Origin: Fasciolopsis buskii
Taxonomy: Eukaryota; Platyhelminthes; Trematoda; Plagiorchiida; Fasciolidae
DNA: 64,000 bases
Reading direction: 5' to 3'
NCBI GenBank assembly: GCA_008360955.1
Contig: LUCM01006057.1
Span: 194,883-258,882 of the forward strand
Below the pieces are notes generated by a model, which was given only the letters and a program-made list of their open reading frames with translations, was not told the origin of the DNA and made no database searches. This document shows positions 28,683-39,597 of the stretch, piece after piece. Made by a program: the position numbers and the translations under genes. Position 1 is the first letter of the stretch, and every line of letters starts with the position of its first letter.

Positions 28683-31600
28683 ATTTCGTTTGGGCTTAAA
28701 CCCCGCTGAAGCCAAATATTTGGACGGTTAAGGGACTAATTTGAAACATTTACATTTTCTTTTCCCCTCGCATTTCTCCTTGAAGTAGGCACTTTACGTA
28801 TGCTATGATGAATTAATTGTGAAAGAAACAAAACTGGAATAAAACCCTTTAGGTCCCAGTGTTTTAAGCTTACGGATTAGCTTCCTGTAGATTTATCTAC
28901 TATCCTTTGCCCAGAGAACTCGACAGCCAAATTCTGCCGCAACGCCGTCCATTCCAGTGGGTCTTACCATCTGTTTCAGATGAAAAGCCGACACCGCCAG
29001 CGCTAATATTAGTGTCCTGAACAGGACGAACACGTAACCAAAACCATGAAATATTCCCGTTTTACGAGACTGCCAGAAATGTAGGATGACGCCAACGACC
29101 ATGACGATGACTTATGTCATAAAAGAGAGGCGCATTCCAAGGACCACTCAACCCTTTTAGGGTGGTTCAGTATGGGAAACTTAGGAAACATTTAAATATA
29201 GGGATGACTATTTAACAAGAGATTTCCCAAATAGAATAGTCCACCCAATCAGTATCTGCGACAGTGACATGCACATTACTGAACTTCACTGGGTGAAGCG
29301 AAAATAAAATTCAACCCCGAAATTTGATAACTAATTGTCACAGAAAAAATGCGGATAAATTAGTACATCAACTGACGCTGGCTTTAGGATATATTTTGCA
29401 CGTAACAAATGACTAGAGAAGACATGAATTTTTTCTTAAGGAAATGAATTGAAGCAGGTTAAGGAGGGGTTAACAATCGTAAGAATTCTTAGTTTGGGTA
29501 ACACTATCAGTTCGGTTTCCTGCTTGTCCCCTTAATTTATGACTAATCGGTGACCTAGTCGTTTCCAACTGCAAACTTCGATTTCGGTCAGAGTAGTTAC
29601 TGACGATAAATGACTCTTTCGGTCGACATCAACAGGACAATTAGTTTGCACAAGTTATTTCTTTCGTTACATCGCTTCCCATTGTGATAAGGCGAGATAC
29701 TGATAGAAACAAAGAAAAACACTCGCTTTTCCGGAAAAATAGCTTGGGATGTTTTTATTGTGTTCAATTAGCCTTGTTTAGATCAGGGCAACCTAACGAC
29801 AAGACTAAAAGACACACGAAAACAATCCTCAAATCGACAATAACTTCAGTATTGTATTCAAATTAAGAAGGTTTAATGTTCGTGTCATATGAAACAAATA
29901 GCCACGCGACCAGCACAAACAGTCGCTCGGTGGAACTGATTGGGATTTCGGATAGCTTTCATACATCGTAAAGTTCATTGGATTCGTTGTTCATTAGGAC
30001 CCAAAAATATTCTGTCGTTCCGATCTTCACCAAAACTTAGCCACAGAATATGTGACGCAGAATCCGTCTGATGAGCTTCGTAGATTCATCTGTGAGGAAA
30101 GTGAAGTGAAAAGCATTAACTCGGAAATTTCAGGTGAATTTTATTTTCTAGAATTTGCCCTTAGAAATCTAATGATACTCGGCATAGATAAGTACCATTC
30201 CACTCGGATTCTGAATAGTCTCTGAAGGTTTGCTTAAGGCGATTTATTCAGCAATCAGCGAGAAATCGGATCGACTCGCTATCTGGCAGTTTTCTCCGTT
30301 TTTTCTAGTTTCTGGTCACTCCTCAACTTGGCCGGATTACAATAGATTTTGATTTAGACAAATTTGGATAGACCTCTTAGACAGTCAAAAACTTGCAGTC
30401 CGCCTGTTCAGCCTACAGCTGGCTTCTGAAATTGATTAGCTTTGTCCGCCCAACTAATTTGTAGTTGAATTTTTAAATAAACTAGGTTAGATGTAAATCT
30501 CATTTCAGAAAAACACCGGAGTGTAGCTTGCGTGATGAAAAACATGCAACTCACCAGTGATAACATTACGTCTGTTTTGAAATAACGATAAAATCCTGAC
30601 GGCAATCGAAGTAACAGGAAGCAAACAAACTGACAGTTTTACTGACCATTCCTTAGGAAGCAAAAATAAACCAATCATCACATATACAATTTGGATGTAC
30701 CTATCGCGGGCATAATCGTACAACACTGGATTGACAGAACGGTTTTCCTTTGCCAAAATGTTTATTATTAGCGCAACAAAAGCATCACCTAGATCGCATA
30801 ACGTTCGTTGTAAACAAACACCAAAGTGACCTTGGGACATACATCGTGCAGCCCGTGTTTCTGACTTTTGCTTTCTCTCTTTCGTACCAGATATGGGACA
30901 TACTGGTCGATTGCTCAGTATAACACTGCTCAACCTAGCTCAAATGAATGAGTACAAAAATAATCGTGTCGCTTAAGAGAGAACTGACATCGATTCGATT
31001 AAACTAACAGTTCAGTTGACACGCTGCAGTTGCAGTCAATGCTCATGCGTTTTACTTGATAAGTTCCGAAACTAACAAACCCAATGTGATCTTCTCTCAG
31101 ATTCTCAAGTGATTGCAAGCATGTCAGATATAAAGTTGTGAAAACAAAAATGTCATTGAGAAGTATTGGAAGGAAAGAGACCACGTGTTCGGAATCTATA
31201 ATTACCCAATGAATAGTATCAGTTGTGTACACGCAAATCTCCAGTACAAAAACATCGAAAATTCTATTCTCCCTAAGGCACATCTTCAGAAAAAGCTTAC
31301 TTTCCATCTTCCAATCTATGAGGAAGCGCAGTATTTCTATGGGTAGCAATGTCAGTGACTTTCCGACTTAAACGGAACAAAGGTAGATAGTGAGCGTCGT
31401 AAATTTTTGTCGTGGATGTTCCGGATTCAATGCCTACCCTCCCAGTCACCATACCATGGAACAACTTTCAGCCGGTGATCAACTATTCTTGAAAAGCACA
31501 TGTTTGCAAGGTTATTAAACGGAGTAACAATGACAGTTTCTATTTCCATCACGAGCAGCAGAATTTGCTCTGCAACAGGAGAAAAATCAAGCCAAAGGGG

Positions 31601-32734
31601 ATGAACAACCAACGTCTAGTCCTTATGATTCTTTTAGAGAACTCAGGTATATCAACATTCCCTCTCTTCATTCTGCTGCCGATTGGCTTTTGACAATCGC
31701 TTCAAGGACTTCCAATACAGATACATTAATTACAATCCAAGAATGCGACGCGGTCACTTCAACTCTCGGTAGCAAAACGGAACACGAAGAAGCAAAAATT
31801 ATTTGTCCATTACGGCGGAGACAAAGCAAAATTCGCATTACTTAACAAAGGTAGCCTCCAAATGACGTGGTCGAAGGGAACGTTGTCAATCTCCCTGAAT
31901 CAACCAACTGAATTCTAGTTTCGAGCATCCGGCTCCATGACCTGTGTGAGCACATTCACAACCGGGATGACTTAGACGATCTTCTACGCGACTGAAAACC
32001 ACCCAATTTAGAGAGCATCAAATGGCAGATCCAAATTTGCGTTTTCAGCCCTTCACCACAGATTTTAACTCGGCGGTCAATATCGGAGTTTTTAGTGGTA
32101 ACTTTCTTGCGTTCGAGTCTCCGCGTCACCAGCTACTTCACCATTTTGGCCGACGTTCACAGCCATAAAGGTCGTTGTTCATCATTCTTTAGAAAGCTGC
32201 AGCAATAGTAGAAGAAAGCAATACATAAATCAAAAAAGACAAGGAATGATTAACGAAACATGAAAACTGCAGTAACAGTGATAATAATGATAAGTTTTTC
32301 TTGCAAAACGATTTGAGAAGAGTACGAGCTACAGCGCCGATCTTTTCCTTATATCCATCTTACAATGAATATGTCCATGGTATGCCAGGTATTGAGTACA
32401 TACATATATTATATATATAAGGCACTATTTGGAGGCTTCGAGAAAATTCCCGAAGTAGCATAGCATCTTTTGCAGGAATGTTGCTAACCATTAGGAATGT
32501 ATACTCAGTGCTTCCCTGTACGGTCATCCGCATACCCATACACCGGTTATTAAGTGCATATATATATATATACAATATAGGTCGAAAAATCAAGCTTAAA
32601 TTGTCAGAACTGTACATGAATAGCTTTTGTCAAAGAGCGATTCGTATATGCTGTCTGTATATATAACAACAGGACAATTTACTTCTGATTCTATATATTT
32701 TCGTCGTTTACTTCAACAATTTGTATAGTGCTTT
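28683..32734. other. gene-free stretch, nothing recognised
   Basis: No assignable gene. The longest frame lies on the - strand at 30505-30933 (142 codons) and includes NPVLYDYARDR followed by hydrophobic stretches. This resembles a receptor transmembrane-7 NPxxY motif only superficially (see rejected items). Short AT-rich runs occur at 32402-32420 and 32558-32572. Confidence 0.4.
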
Positions 32735-32790
32735 CATGAAATAATTTAATACACGACAATCGCTCAAATCACCACTAAGAAACAATGAAA

Positions 32791-32835
32791 GCAATGTACA
32801 CCTGTTTCATCCTTGTTAGGAATCATCAGCAGTGC
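32791..32835 (-). ncRNA. type I hammerhead ribozyme in SINE copy 1
   Basis: On the - strand the core reads stem I GCACTG, then CTGATGA, stem II TTCCT/AGGA with loop AACA, then GAAA, a mini stem III (ACA GG TGT), the cleavage-site A (32797) and the return strand of stem I, CATTGC. Stem I has one C-T mismatch. The first pair of stem II is U-U, where canonical ribozymes have G-C, and this is true in all four copies. Predicted cleavage falls between 32797 and 32796. Confidence 0.7.
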
Positions 32836-32844
32836 TTATCCACT

Positions 32845-32929
32845 ACGCCCGAACTGAGACGCAAACCTGGCAGGAAAGATTTTGAGTCCGAAGCCTTAGC
32901 CGTTACGCTACCGGGCAGGCACTGAACGG
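32845..32929 (-). repeat. tRNA-like pol III promoter region of SINE copy 1
   Basis: Starting from CCTGCCCGGTAGCG on the - strand, this region has a tRNA-style A box, a B box (AGGTTTGCGTC) and an end in GTTCGGGCG. The 5' GCCCGG can pair with the 3' TCGGGC as an acceptor-like stem. No full cloverleaf is kept. Confidence 0.65.
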
Positions 32930-32982
32930 TCTGTTGAGATTCATTACATGATGTTGCACCTATTAGTCACTGGTTTGCACAT

Positions 32983-34997
32983 TTCTCTATCCAGTGAGAA
33001 ATATGCCATATTCAATATATGAACTACTTAGATTTTAGTTGTCAGGAGGACATTTTGAGGGCTTCGAGTTAGCATTTAATAAAAAGATGATCTACTGAAT
33101 TCTGAATTCATCTACATTGACAGTTCCGGCATAACAGAATGGGAAATAACTATCTTCCTATCACGGTTTTAAATACTTCCTACAAAACTGAAGACTGCGT
33201 TTTTTTTTTCGAATGTCTTCTTTCGGTCACCAAACATCATCGATAGAGTGGCATTCGTTTTTCTTCACAAAATGTAGTGATGGTATTGAAAACCGAGGCC
33301 GAGTGCACGAACAAACTCCTATTTGATCATGCAAACTTTGATTCCTCCGATTTAAATCTCCAAAACGATGACCCGAATCCGTGCTCGATAACCAATCTCT
33401 GCTGACGTCCTTCCTGTTTGTTGCACGTTATGGAGAACGGTGTAAATGCGAATGCTAGAAACTTAGTTGTTTCAAAATCTCTCGAAATGAACTGGACTCA
33501 TTTTGTCAGCAAAATTAGTCAGTTTAAAACAGATTTTGTTGTGGCTCTGAGGGACGGCGTTTAGCAAATACTGCCGAAAATGATGGGGTCGATTGCATTT
33601 ACCAACACCAAAGATGCTTTGAAAAACTTCCGCTAGGCTGCTCTCGCATGTCCCGTGAAACTTTACCGAAAAATCTTTACGTTTTATTCTTTAATGCTAT
33701 GCCGATAAAGGCACCTTTAAAAAACAAGGCACGAAAGCTAGCCCAATGCGTCCGACTTCTTATTCTGAATCAAAGCGGAAATCCGGTGTGTTGTCAACAC
33801 TAAATTGGATGACGAGAAAGTGGCAAACGATATCCCGTATGGCATGAAACGTCATCTCGATTGAAGAGGTTACATAAACAACAGTGGTATGAATAGCATA
33901 CTTAGCGGAGCCAGTACCGTGGCAAAACGTGTAATATCTTTCTGCTAATTCTAAAACCCTAAACGAAGTTAGGACGAGCATCTAACCAAGAAAGCAATCA
34001 AGAAAATGCCAACAGTGTAGGCGGAGTAATCCATATTCTGTAATGCTATTCAATGATTATTGTAGTTGGACAGTGATAAGCTTTTCTGCAAATGCTGCTT
34101 GTCTAGCAGGACCATGAAGCAAATAGTTTTCCTCATTAAACAGCGAAACTTCCCCATTAGGGAAAGATCCGTAGACACTACCTACGTCGTACTGGACAGT
34201 CTTCTGTGTCTAACGCACCTGTATAATTTGCGTTATCTTAAAAATAAAAGTATAGAATTCCCAATTCATTATTCAAGTTGCTGATGTATACCACAACTAA
34301 AAGTTATAGTATGAACCAAAAAGCAATTCTTTAGCCTACCTGCACCTGACAGATTTCCTTCAATTCTTACCCGAAAGCATTTTCCTTTTGAAGATTGTAT
34401 AATCCACCTGACAGGGTACGTCTTACGTCTAGTGCATTCATGTTTCTTTTGCAGTAGCCTGTGCTTCATCGAGTCAAAATCTCTTTGATACCCAGAGAAA
34501 AGAATTCGACTTATTCCACAATCTAACCGGTCAGTTGCCATGCCTAGGAAGTCAATCATCTCCGAAAGACATGCCTTTTCTTGTGACCGAACCCGCGTTG
34601 ATACACAGTCAACGTTTTTCTCTCCAGGTGATTCATGAAGTCATGTCAAAGAGTTTTGTCCTACATCATCATCTTCATCGTTCAGCGTTAAACAGCAAGG
34701 AAAACTTCATTGACCGCTGCGCTTTCCCTGGAGTTACATGTTTCTGTAAAAAGCGTGGATATCCAAGTGGAACAGGGAATGAAAATTCACAGGTGGGAAA
34801 AGATAAGAATGCTGCAGTAACCAACAAACAGAACACAGCCTAACTGTACAAACGCACTCTTTTAATCATTCTGATTCCATAGAAAAGGGTAACACGATCG
34901 CCACTGTTCACGGTTCACTGTCATATCTTGCAATGTCTCAAACTAGCTGGTTGTAGAGTCTTTCAGAAAACAACAAAGAAGAGGTGATACGCCTACT
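32983..34997. other. gene-free stretch, nothing recognised
   Basis: No gene or known repeat is visible. Both strands carry overlapping open frames of about 96-102 codons near 34269-34843, with no recognisable protein. If the RTE-like element just beyond this stretch was once complete, its reverse transcriptase would lie here on the - strand, but none is detectable. Confidence 0.4.
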
Positions 34998-36338
34998 TTA
35001 CCTAAGTTCGCTGTACATTTCCTCATTCCCCGTGGCCACGTCATCTGTTGAACTCCACATGGCTTCTTCTAGGCTTTGCTGCTTACCATGGATGAGCTCT
35101 CCATTCTTATCGCACACGATTTCACTAACCGAAGTTCGCCGCTTAAACAGTCTTCGACTGTTACCTGAAGCGACCCCTACTTCCATCTCTTCGGCCACCT
35201 TAACCCACCAGTTTTCGCAGTCATTCTTAAGGCTTATCGTCAAATGACGCTGCAACTGTCGACGCAACTTATTCACTTCCTTGCAGTCAGGCAGCTCGCG
35301 TTTTTCCTCCATTAGACTTAGCGACGCTTGCGAGATCCAGTGTTTTTGATGAATGCTAGATCTAGGACCGCAGGCGAAATCTGCTGCCAAATGCATAGCC
35401 TGCTTAATTTGATCCCACTGCTCGTCTATATTGATTCTCGTCGAAGTTCTTAGTCCCTCGGATAGTTTCTGTTCGTAGCTGTTGCGAACAGTCGAATCAG
35501 ACAAACGTTCGACAGCCAATCGGGTTTGTGACCTGCGTCAATGGCCATTCAGCTGCAGTAAAAACCGCATTCAAACTAAGGCATGGTCCGATTCGACGTA
35601 CGTGGTTCAGTAAGATCTACAGTTCTGGACAGAACCGCGCCAACGGCAGCTTACTGCAATATGGTCAATCTGACTCAGACCACCTGTCGAGTTAGAGCGC
35701 CATGTCGCTGTGCAACGCGAACTGTGTCGGAAATTCGTACTAGATAGAAACAAACGATTGCCTGCACAAAAATGGATAAGTCTTTCCCCGTTGTCTGTTC
35801 GCTGAGCAGACAATGCGCATCGCCCACCTAAACAGGACTCCGATGCACTCAATTTCCCAACTTGTGCATTAAAACCACCTGCCACCACTACAATGTCAGA
35901 GCCTTCGCTCTTCCGAACAAGGGTCACGGGGTCTTCGTAAAACTCGTCTTTTTCCATGTCAGTGCTGCAGTCTGTTGGAGCCTATACCGAGATAACAAAT
36001 AAACTGCGCTTAACGCTACTATCATTCCGGACGCCGACTGATCCCTGCAGTCTCACGGCGCACAAGCGACTGTTGACCGGGATCCAGTCTAAAACGGCTG
36101 CTTCAGCCTTCTCACTCAAGACTATTGCTATACCGCGCTGACCCACAGTTTGAGCCGCTTCGTCTCTTGAAGTGTGAATAGCTTCAGTCATCAAGTTACG
36201 TGAGACCACGCCTGATATCCGTCGGCGGAATTTTCTCATTTGACCTTGAAGAAATCTTTGTTGTTCCGTACAAAGGTTGCCCATGAGCACTCTGGTAATG
36301 TTCTTATTTTTCTTCTTACTGCCCCTCCCCGCATTCAC
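34998..36338 (-). pseudogene. RTE-like endonuclease ORF with four in-frame stops
   Basis: One reading frame runs from 36338 to 34998. Internal stops lie at 35982-35984 (TAG), 35607-35609, 35571-35573 and 35538-35540 (all TGA). Reading through them gives the family order: RGIAIVLSEKAEAAVLDWIP, then SVKRSLFVISV-stop-APTDCST, where the stop replaces the Tyr of the conserved YAPTDC block. Next comes IVVVAGGFNAQVG, in which the catalytic GDFN Asp is Gly (codon 35874-35876). After it lie STNFRHSSRCTATW, QIDHIAVSCRWRG and ESDHALV. The linker SGNSRRLF...VCDKNGELIH follows. Near the N terminus a piece seems deleted between the RVLMGNLCTEQQ region and SGVV. The stops and the lost Asp make it inactive. 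Confidence 0.85.
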
Positions 36339-36344
36339 TATTCA
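34998..36344 (-). mobile_element. RTE/SR2-like LINE fragment, copy 1 (endonuclease part, RT missing)
   Basis: The - strand carries the 5' part of an RTE-type non-LTR retrotransposon: the APE-like endonuclease and the linker up to the usual start of the reverse transcriptase. It stops abruptly at about 34998, after a sequence related to the linker (SVSEIVCDKNGELIHGKQQS). The RT is absent. The reverse complement of 36345-36780 may be its 5' untranslated region, but that is not shown. Unlike the other LINE relics in the window, this one has no frameshift, so it is younger or was inserted as a truncated copy. Confidence 0.8.
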
Positions 36345-36960
36345 TTCTTGATTCCGCCCGCTGTAGCCCCGGAAAGTCATGCTTCGCCCTTGATTATCGC
36401 ATAATGCCCACTTCCCACTTAATTCTGCTAGCTCTTCATGCTTGAGAAGCTTCAGTCTGCGCTATTTAGTGCTGAAACCATGCCTTAGTTTCTACCTCAA
36501 CACTTTGCATAATTTATTTGTCCATCATACTGATAACCCATCCTATTTTATTCCGTTTGGTAGTGGGATAGCCGCTGTGGTTGCCGTTGGCTAGGTGCGA
36601 ATTTGCTGCAGCTAGTGAGGTACATAATTTTTGCCTCCGTGCGCTACCCAATCAAACCATAACCCGAAATGCTTGACGGGCTTCTAGCGGAATTACTAAG
36701 CGATTCTTAAACCGTAGAATCAACCTAGACGGCATAGCCGTTCGGTCGATGGTCATTTGAAGCTCACGTTACCCTCAGGTAAAGTCGCTTGACCGAGAGA
36801 AGGTTAAGACAATGGGTCAAAAATGAAGATACTGGTTACCTGAATGATCAAGTCAATGATCTGATCCGGTCATTTATAAGAAAATGTGCGACATCTGGGG
36901 GACAATAAGTAATCCATGAATCAAGTATCAACAGGTAGACAGAACGAATCAAACAAACGG
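36345..36960. other. possible 5' flank or UTR of the RTE-like fragment
   Basis: No coding signal was seen. Its position immediately upstream (- strand) of the endonuclease ORF makes it the natural place for that element's 5' untranslated region. I found no second copy in the window to test this. Confidence 0.3.
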
Positions 36961-36969
36961 GATTTCGTT

Positions 36970-37035
36970 GTGAATGGTATAATGTTAATAACAGCGTTGT
37001 TCGTATATGTAATTCACCAACGTTTCATTGCAAGG
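36970..37035 (+). repeat. partial copy of the palindromic GAAAC-hairpin element
   Basis: TTGTGAATGGTATAATG, then TTAATAACAGCGTTGTT, and later CACCAACGTTTC match the left arm of the palindrome at 54308-54612. The match breaks off at the position where that arm continues GACTACCG. No right arm follows, so this is a half copy or truncated insertion. Confidence 0.6.
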
Positions 37036-38287
37036 ACGAGATTTAATTTCACAGTAGCAGGCAATGAAAGCGATGACGAGATTAGATTTAATACGCTCGA
37101 TTCACATTCTAATTAATATTTCGATTAATGCTGTTAATTCGGATTTCTGATTCAATGAACCTGCACAAAGGGAAAAGTTAACGAAAACTACGCCAATCAG
37201 GGTATGAAATTCAACAGAATTTACGGAAACAGTGAAATACGTTGCAGCATGCCGGCCTAAATCCGTAAAAATGCCCTTTGGATAGCAAAATATTTTGTTC
37301 GACAACTGTCCGTTGGAGTATGTAAATTTTCACCGCTTTCCGGATATTCAGAAACTCACGACTCAGTGACTTCACAAGCCAATTTGTTCGGATCAGGAGA
37401 ACAGATTCATCAGGCATTTTATCGATTGGTTTTTCCGGCCATCCAAGACATTGCCACGGTGCTTACCGTTTCTGACAATTTTGACCCCCATTTCTTTAAC
37501 ATCACTGAACCGATAATGTCAAAACAATGTGAGGTTTGATTCGCACAACGATACCGGTTTCACCACAATCCATTTTCCAAGACATCAATACTTTTGTTAG
37601 AAATCTTATCTTCAAAATTACAAATGACTCAATTGAACCGACTGAACATTTGGAATTGCCTGATGAGTGAAATCGACAAAACTGAACGTGCTGTGTGAAT
37701 CGAGCATGAAACACAAGGGCATGAATTACCTCCCAAAAGATGTTTTGAACGATCGAAGCAGGCAGGGGCATCAGCGCCTGCGTTTGTTGGTGTGCCCCGT
37801 CCCTGAGGTTTTGTGAACCTCTACTCACTCGCGCATGTCTGTTAGTTTGTGTGTGCGTGTGTTTACGCAGATAACTCGGCACTGTCTCATTTTCAGAACG
37901 ACAACATTCAGGCCGCCGCCACGTTGGCTGGAGTTAAATCAGATGAATGTATATCGGGGCGAAAGCAATCATCTTTCACCAAACCTGAACTGTAAGGTTA
38001 TTGAAATTGGCTTGGTTAAACCCGAGTAGGACGAGATGCTTAGTTGCCTAAAGATGATCCCGCGAGGATATCAAATTCCAAACAGGACTGGCCAAACTGA
38101 AATTCTGTTCCTGATTTGATGAAATAAATGCAGGAGCGATGTGAATATCGTGCACAATGCCTTCATTTGAACTCGGATCAAACCTCGGGGACTATTTTTA
38201 AGCGCAACTTTATTCCGCCCAACTCTTGCAGCAGGTGGCACGCTACTGACGGTTATCGTTATATTTTAGCTTCATCTGTTCTTCCTC
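37036..38287. other. gene-free stretch, nothing recognised
   Basis: No assignable gene. The - strand frame at 37502-37882 (126 codons) begins with a CA-repeat-derived His/Thr-rich stretch and has no known domain. Confidence 0.4.
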
Positions 38288-38325
<38 letters not shown>

Positions 38326-38326
38326 A
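38288..38326. repeat. (AT)n microsatellite
   Basis: About 19 AT units interrupted once by a TTT. Overlapping open frames here are only Tyr/Ile repeats read through the microsatellite. Confidence 0.95.
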
Positions 38327-39394
38327 CGCATGTTCCATACATGCATACATGTACGTACATTATGCAAGCATATTATTTTACATACGCATAAACGAAGGCT
38401 AAGTACAATGAAATATGATAAAGGAAAGTTACCTATCGGGCAAAAAAGGTCTGAAGTCTGGCGACAACGAACCAAAGGTGTAATGTTAGCTCATTCGACT
38501 TTCACTGACGGTGGATAGAGAAGAAAAACCGCGGCAGCCTCGTGAACGATCAGGCACGCTACCACGTGGGAATCTTTACTGCTTTAGATCCGAATTGTAG
38601 ACTGCCTCGGGCACATAAATGTCACGGTCATGCAGCTCATCTTTTCGCTGTCACCTGTGCGATTTTAGGCGTCCATGAATGAATTTTTTCGACTGCGAGA
38701 AATTCCGCTTTGATTCTGTCGCATTTTTAATCAGAAACTCCTGCATTAGACAGCTGCACACAATTGTAATAAAGTTCCATAGACAGACAAAGAGAGGGTA
38801 TATCTGATTTAAACTTTCACTCACCCCAAAGTTCATGTTAGCCTTCTATTTTGTCAATGTGCTGTTCTTCGAATTATCAAACACGAACAGTAACTGTAGA
38901 AGCAGTGAAAAGTCTAATCGACTTCCTTCGTTATGTTGTCGCATTTTTCAATCACCACAACTATTCGGCTGACAATTTCATTCGAGAATTTGGAATCGGA
39001 TGTTAGAGGAGTTACGAATTAGTTCCGGCAATGTCTGTTAACTCGCCAATATCCTTCCCCCATTGGTCCATTGATCTCAAACCCCCTCCCTTTGTTTGTT
39101 GAAAAACGATTTATCTTGCAGCTGCATTCATAAGAAGAAATTAAAAAGGATAAAACGCGAAAGAAATTTATAAAATGCCTTCTACCTTTAACATACGTCA
39201 GGTTTCACGCTTCATATATGACTAAAAGTTCAAGATTACCTTACTGTTTAAACATACAGGACAGTTTGTAGTACTTATAGTTCACCGGCCTCTTCTCCTC
39301 AACAAATCTTAAATTATTTTGGAAAGAAGCAAGCAGGTGAGATTTATATCCCTGGGCTGTAACTACAACTCCCGGATATTCATTCACAATAATA
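38327..39394. other. gene-free stretch, nothing recognised
   Basis: No recognised gene or repeat. Short open frames only. Confidence 0.4.
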
Positions 39395-39597
39395 TCCGCG
39401 ATTAAATGACATAAGCAGTGTTCCGAAAAATCGATGCGCCATGTATTGGTTTTAATCGCGAATGATATAATGTTGATAACAGTTTTACAATCCAACTTGC
39501 TTTGAGAAAGACTACCCATGGTAGTCGAAACGTTAGCACATAACATCTACCAACAACGCTGTGTTATTAACATTATATCATTCACAATATCCGCGAT
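39395..39597 (-). mobile_element. deletion derivative of the palindromic GAAAC-hairpin element
   Basis: The segment 39421-39455 (AAAATCGATGCGCCATGTAT and onward) is the reverse complement of 54505-54545. It leads into GAATGATATAATGTTGATAACAG. This is followed by TTTTACAATC and by the right-arm sequence GACTACCCATGGTAGTCGAA. The copy closes with the inverse repeat GTTATTAACATTATATCATTC at 39563-39583. The outer arms are thus inverted repeats, but most of the left arm present in the 54.3-kb copy is deleted here. The GACTACC/GGTAGTC stem before GAAAC is fully kept. Similarity on the left reaches CGGATAT-type sequence near 39400. Confidence 0.65.

Larger units (their letters stand above)
32735..32982 (-). 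mobile_element. ribozyme-bearing tRNA-derived SINE, copy 1
   Basis: This is one of four related copies, all on the - strand. In transcription order it holds sequence related to ATCAGTGACGGATAGGTGCA, a tRNA-like region, a hammerhead ribozyme fold and a 3' part ending in sequence related to GGTGAATTATTTCAT. It keeps an A box (TAGCGTAACGGCTAAGG) and a slightly changed B box (AGGTTTGCGTC). SINEs of this type are transcribed by RNA polymerase III and copied by a LINE reverse transcriptase in trans; that mechanism is family knowledge. The ends are approximate, and this copy lacks the extra upstream part seen in copies 2 and 4. Confidence 0.8.

Noticed and set aside
30505..30933. 142-codon - strand frame with NPVLYDYARDR, resembling the NPxxY end of a G-protein-coupled receptor
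   Set aside because: No DRY motif, no preceding transmembrane pattern of the right length and no splice context. One or two frames of this length are expected by chance in the window.
38288..38326. Tyr/Ile repeat peptide
   Set aside because: It is only an (AT)n microsatellite read as codons.
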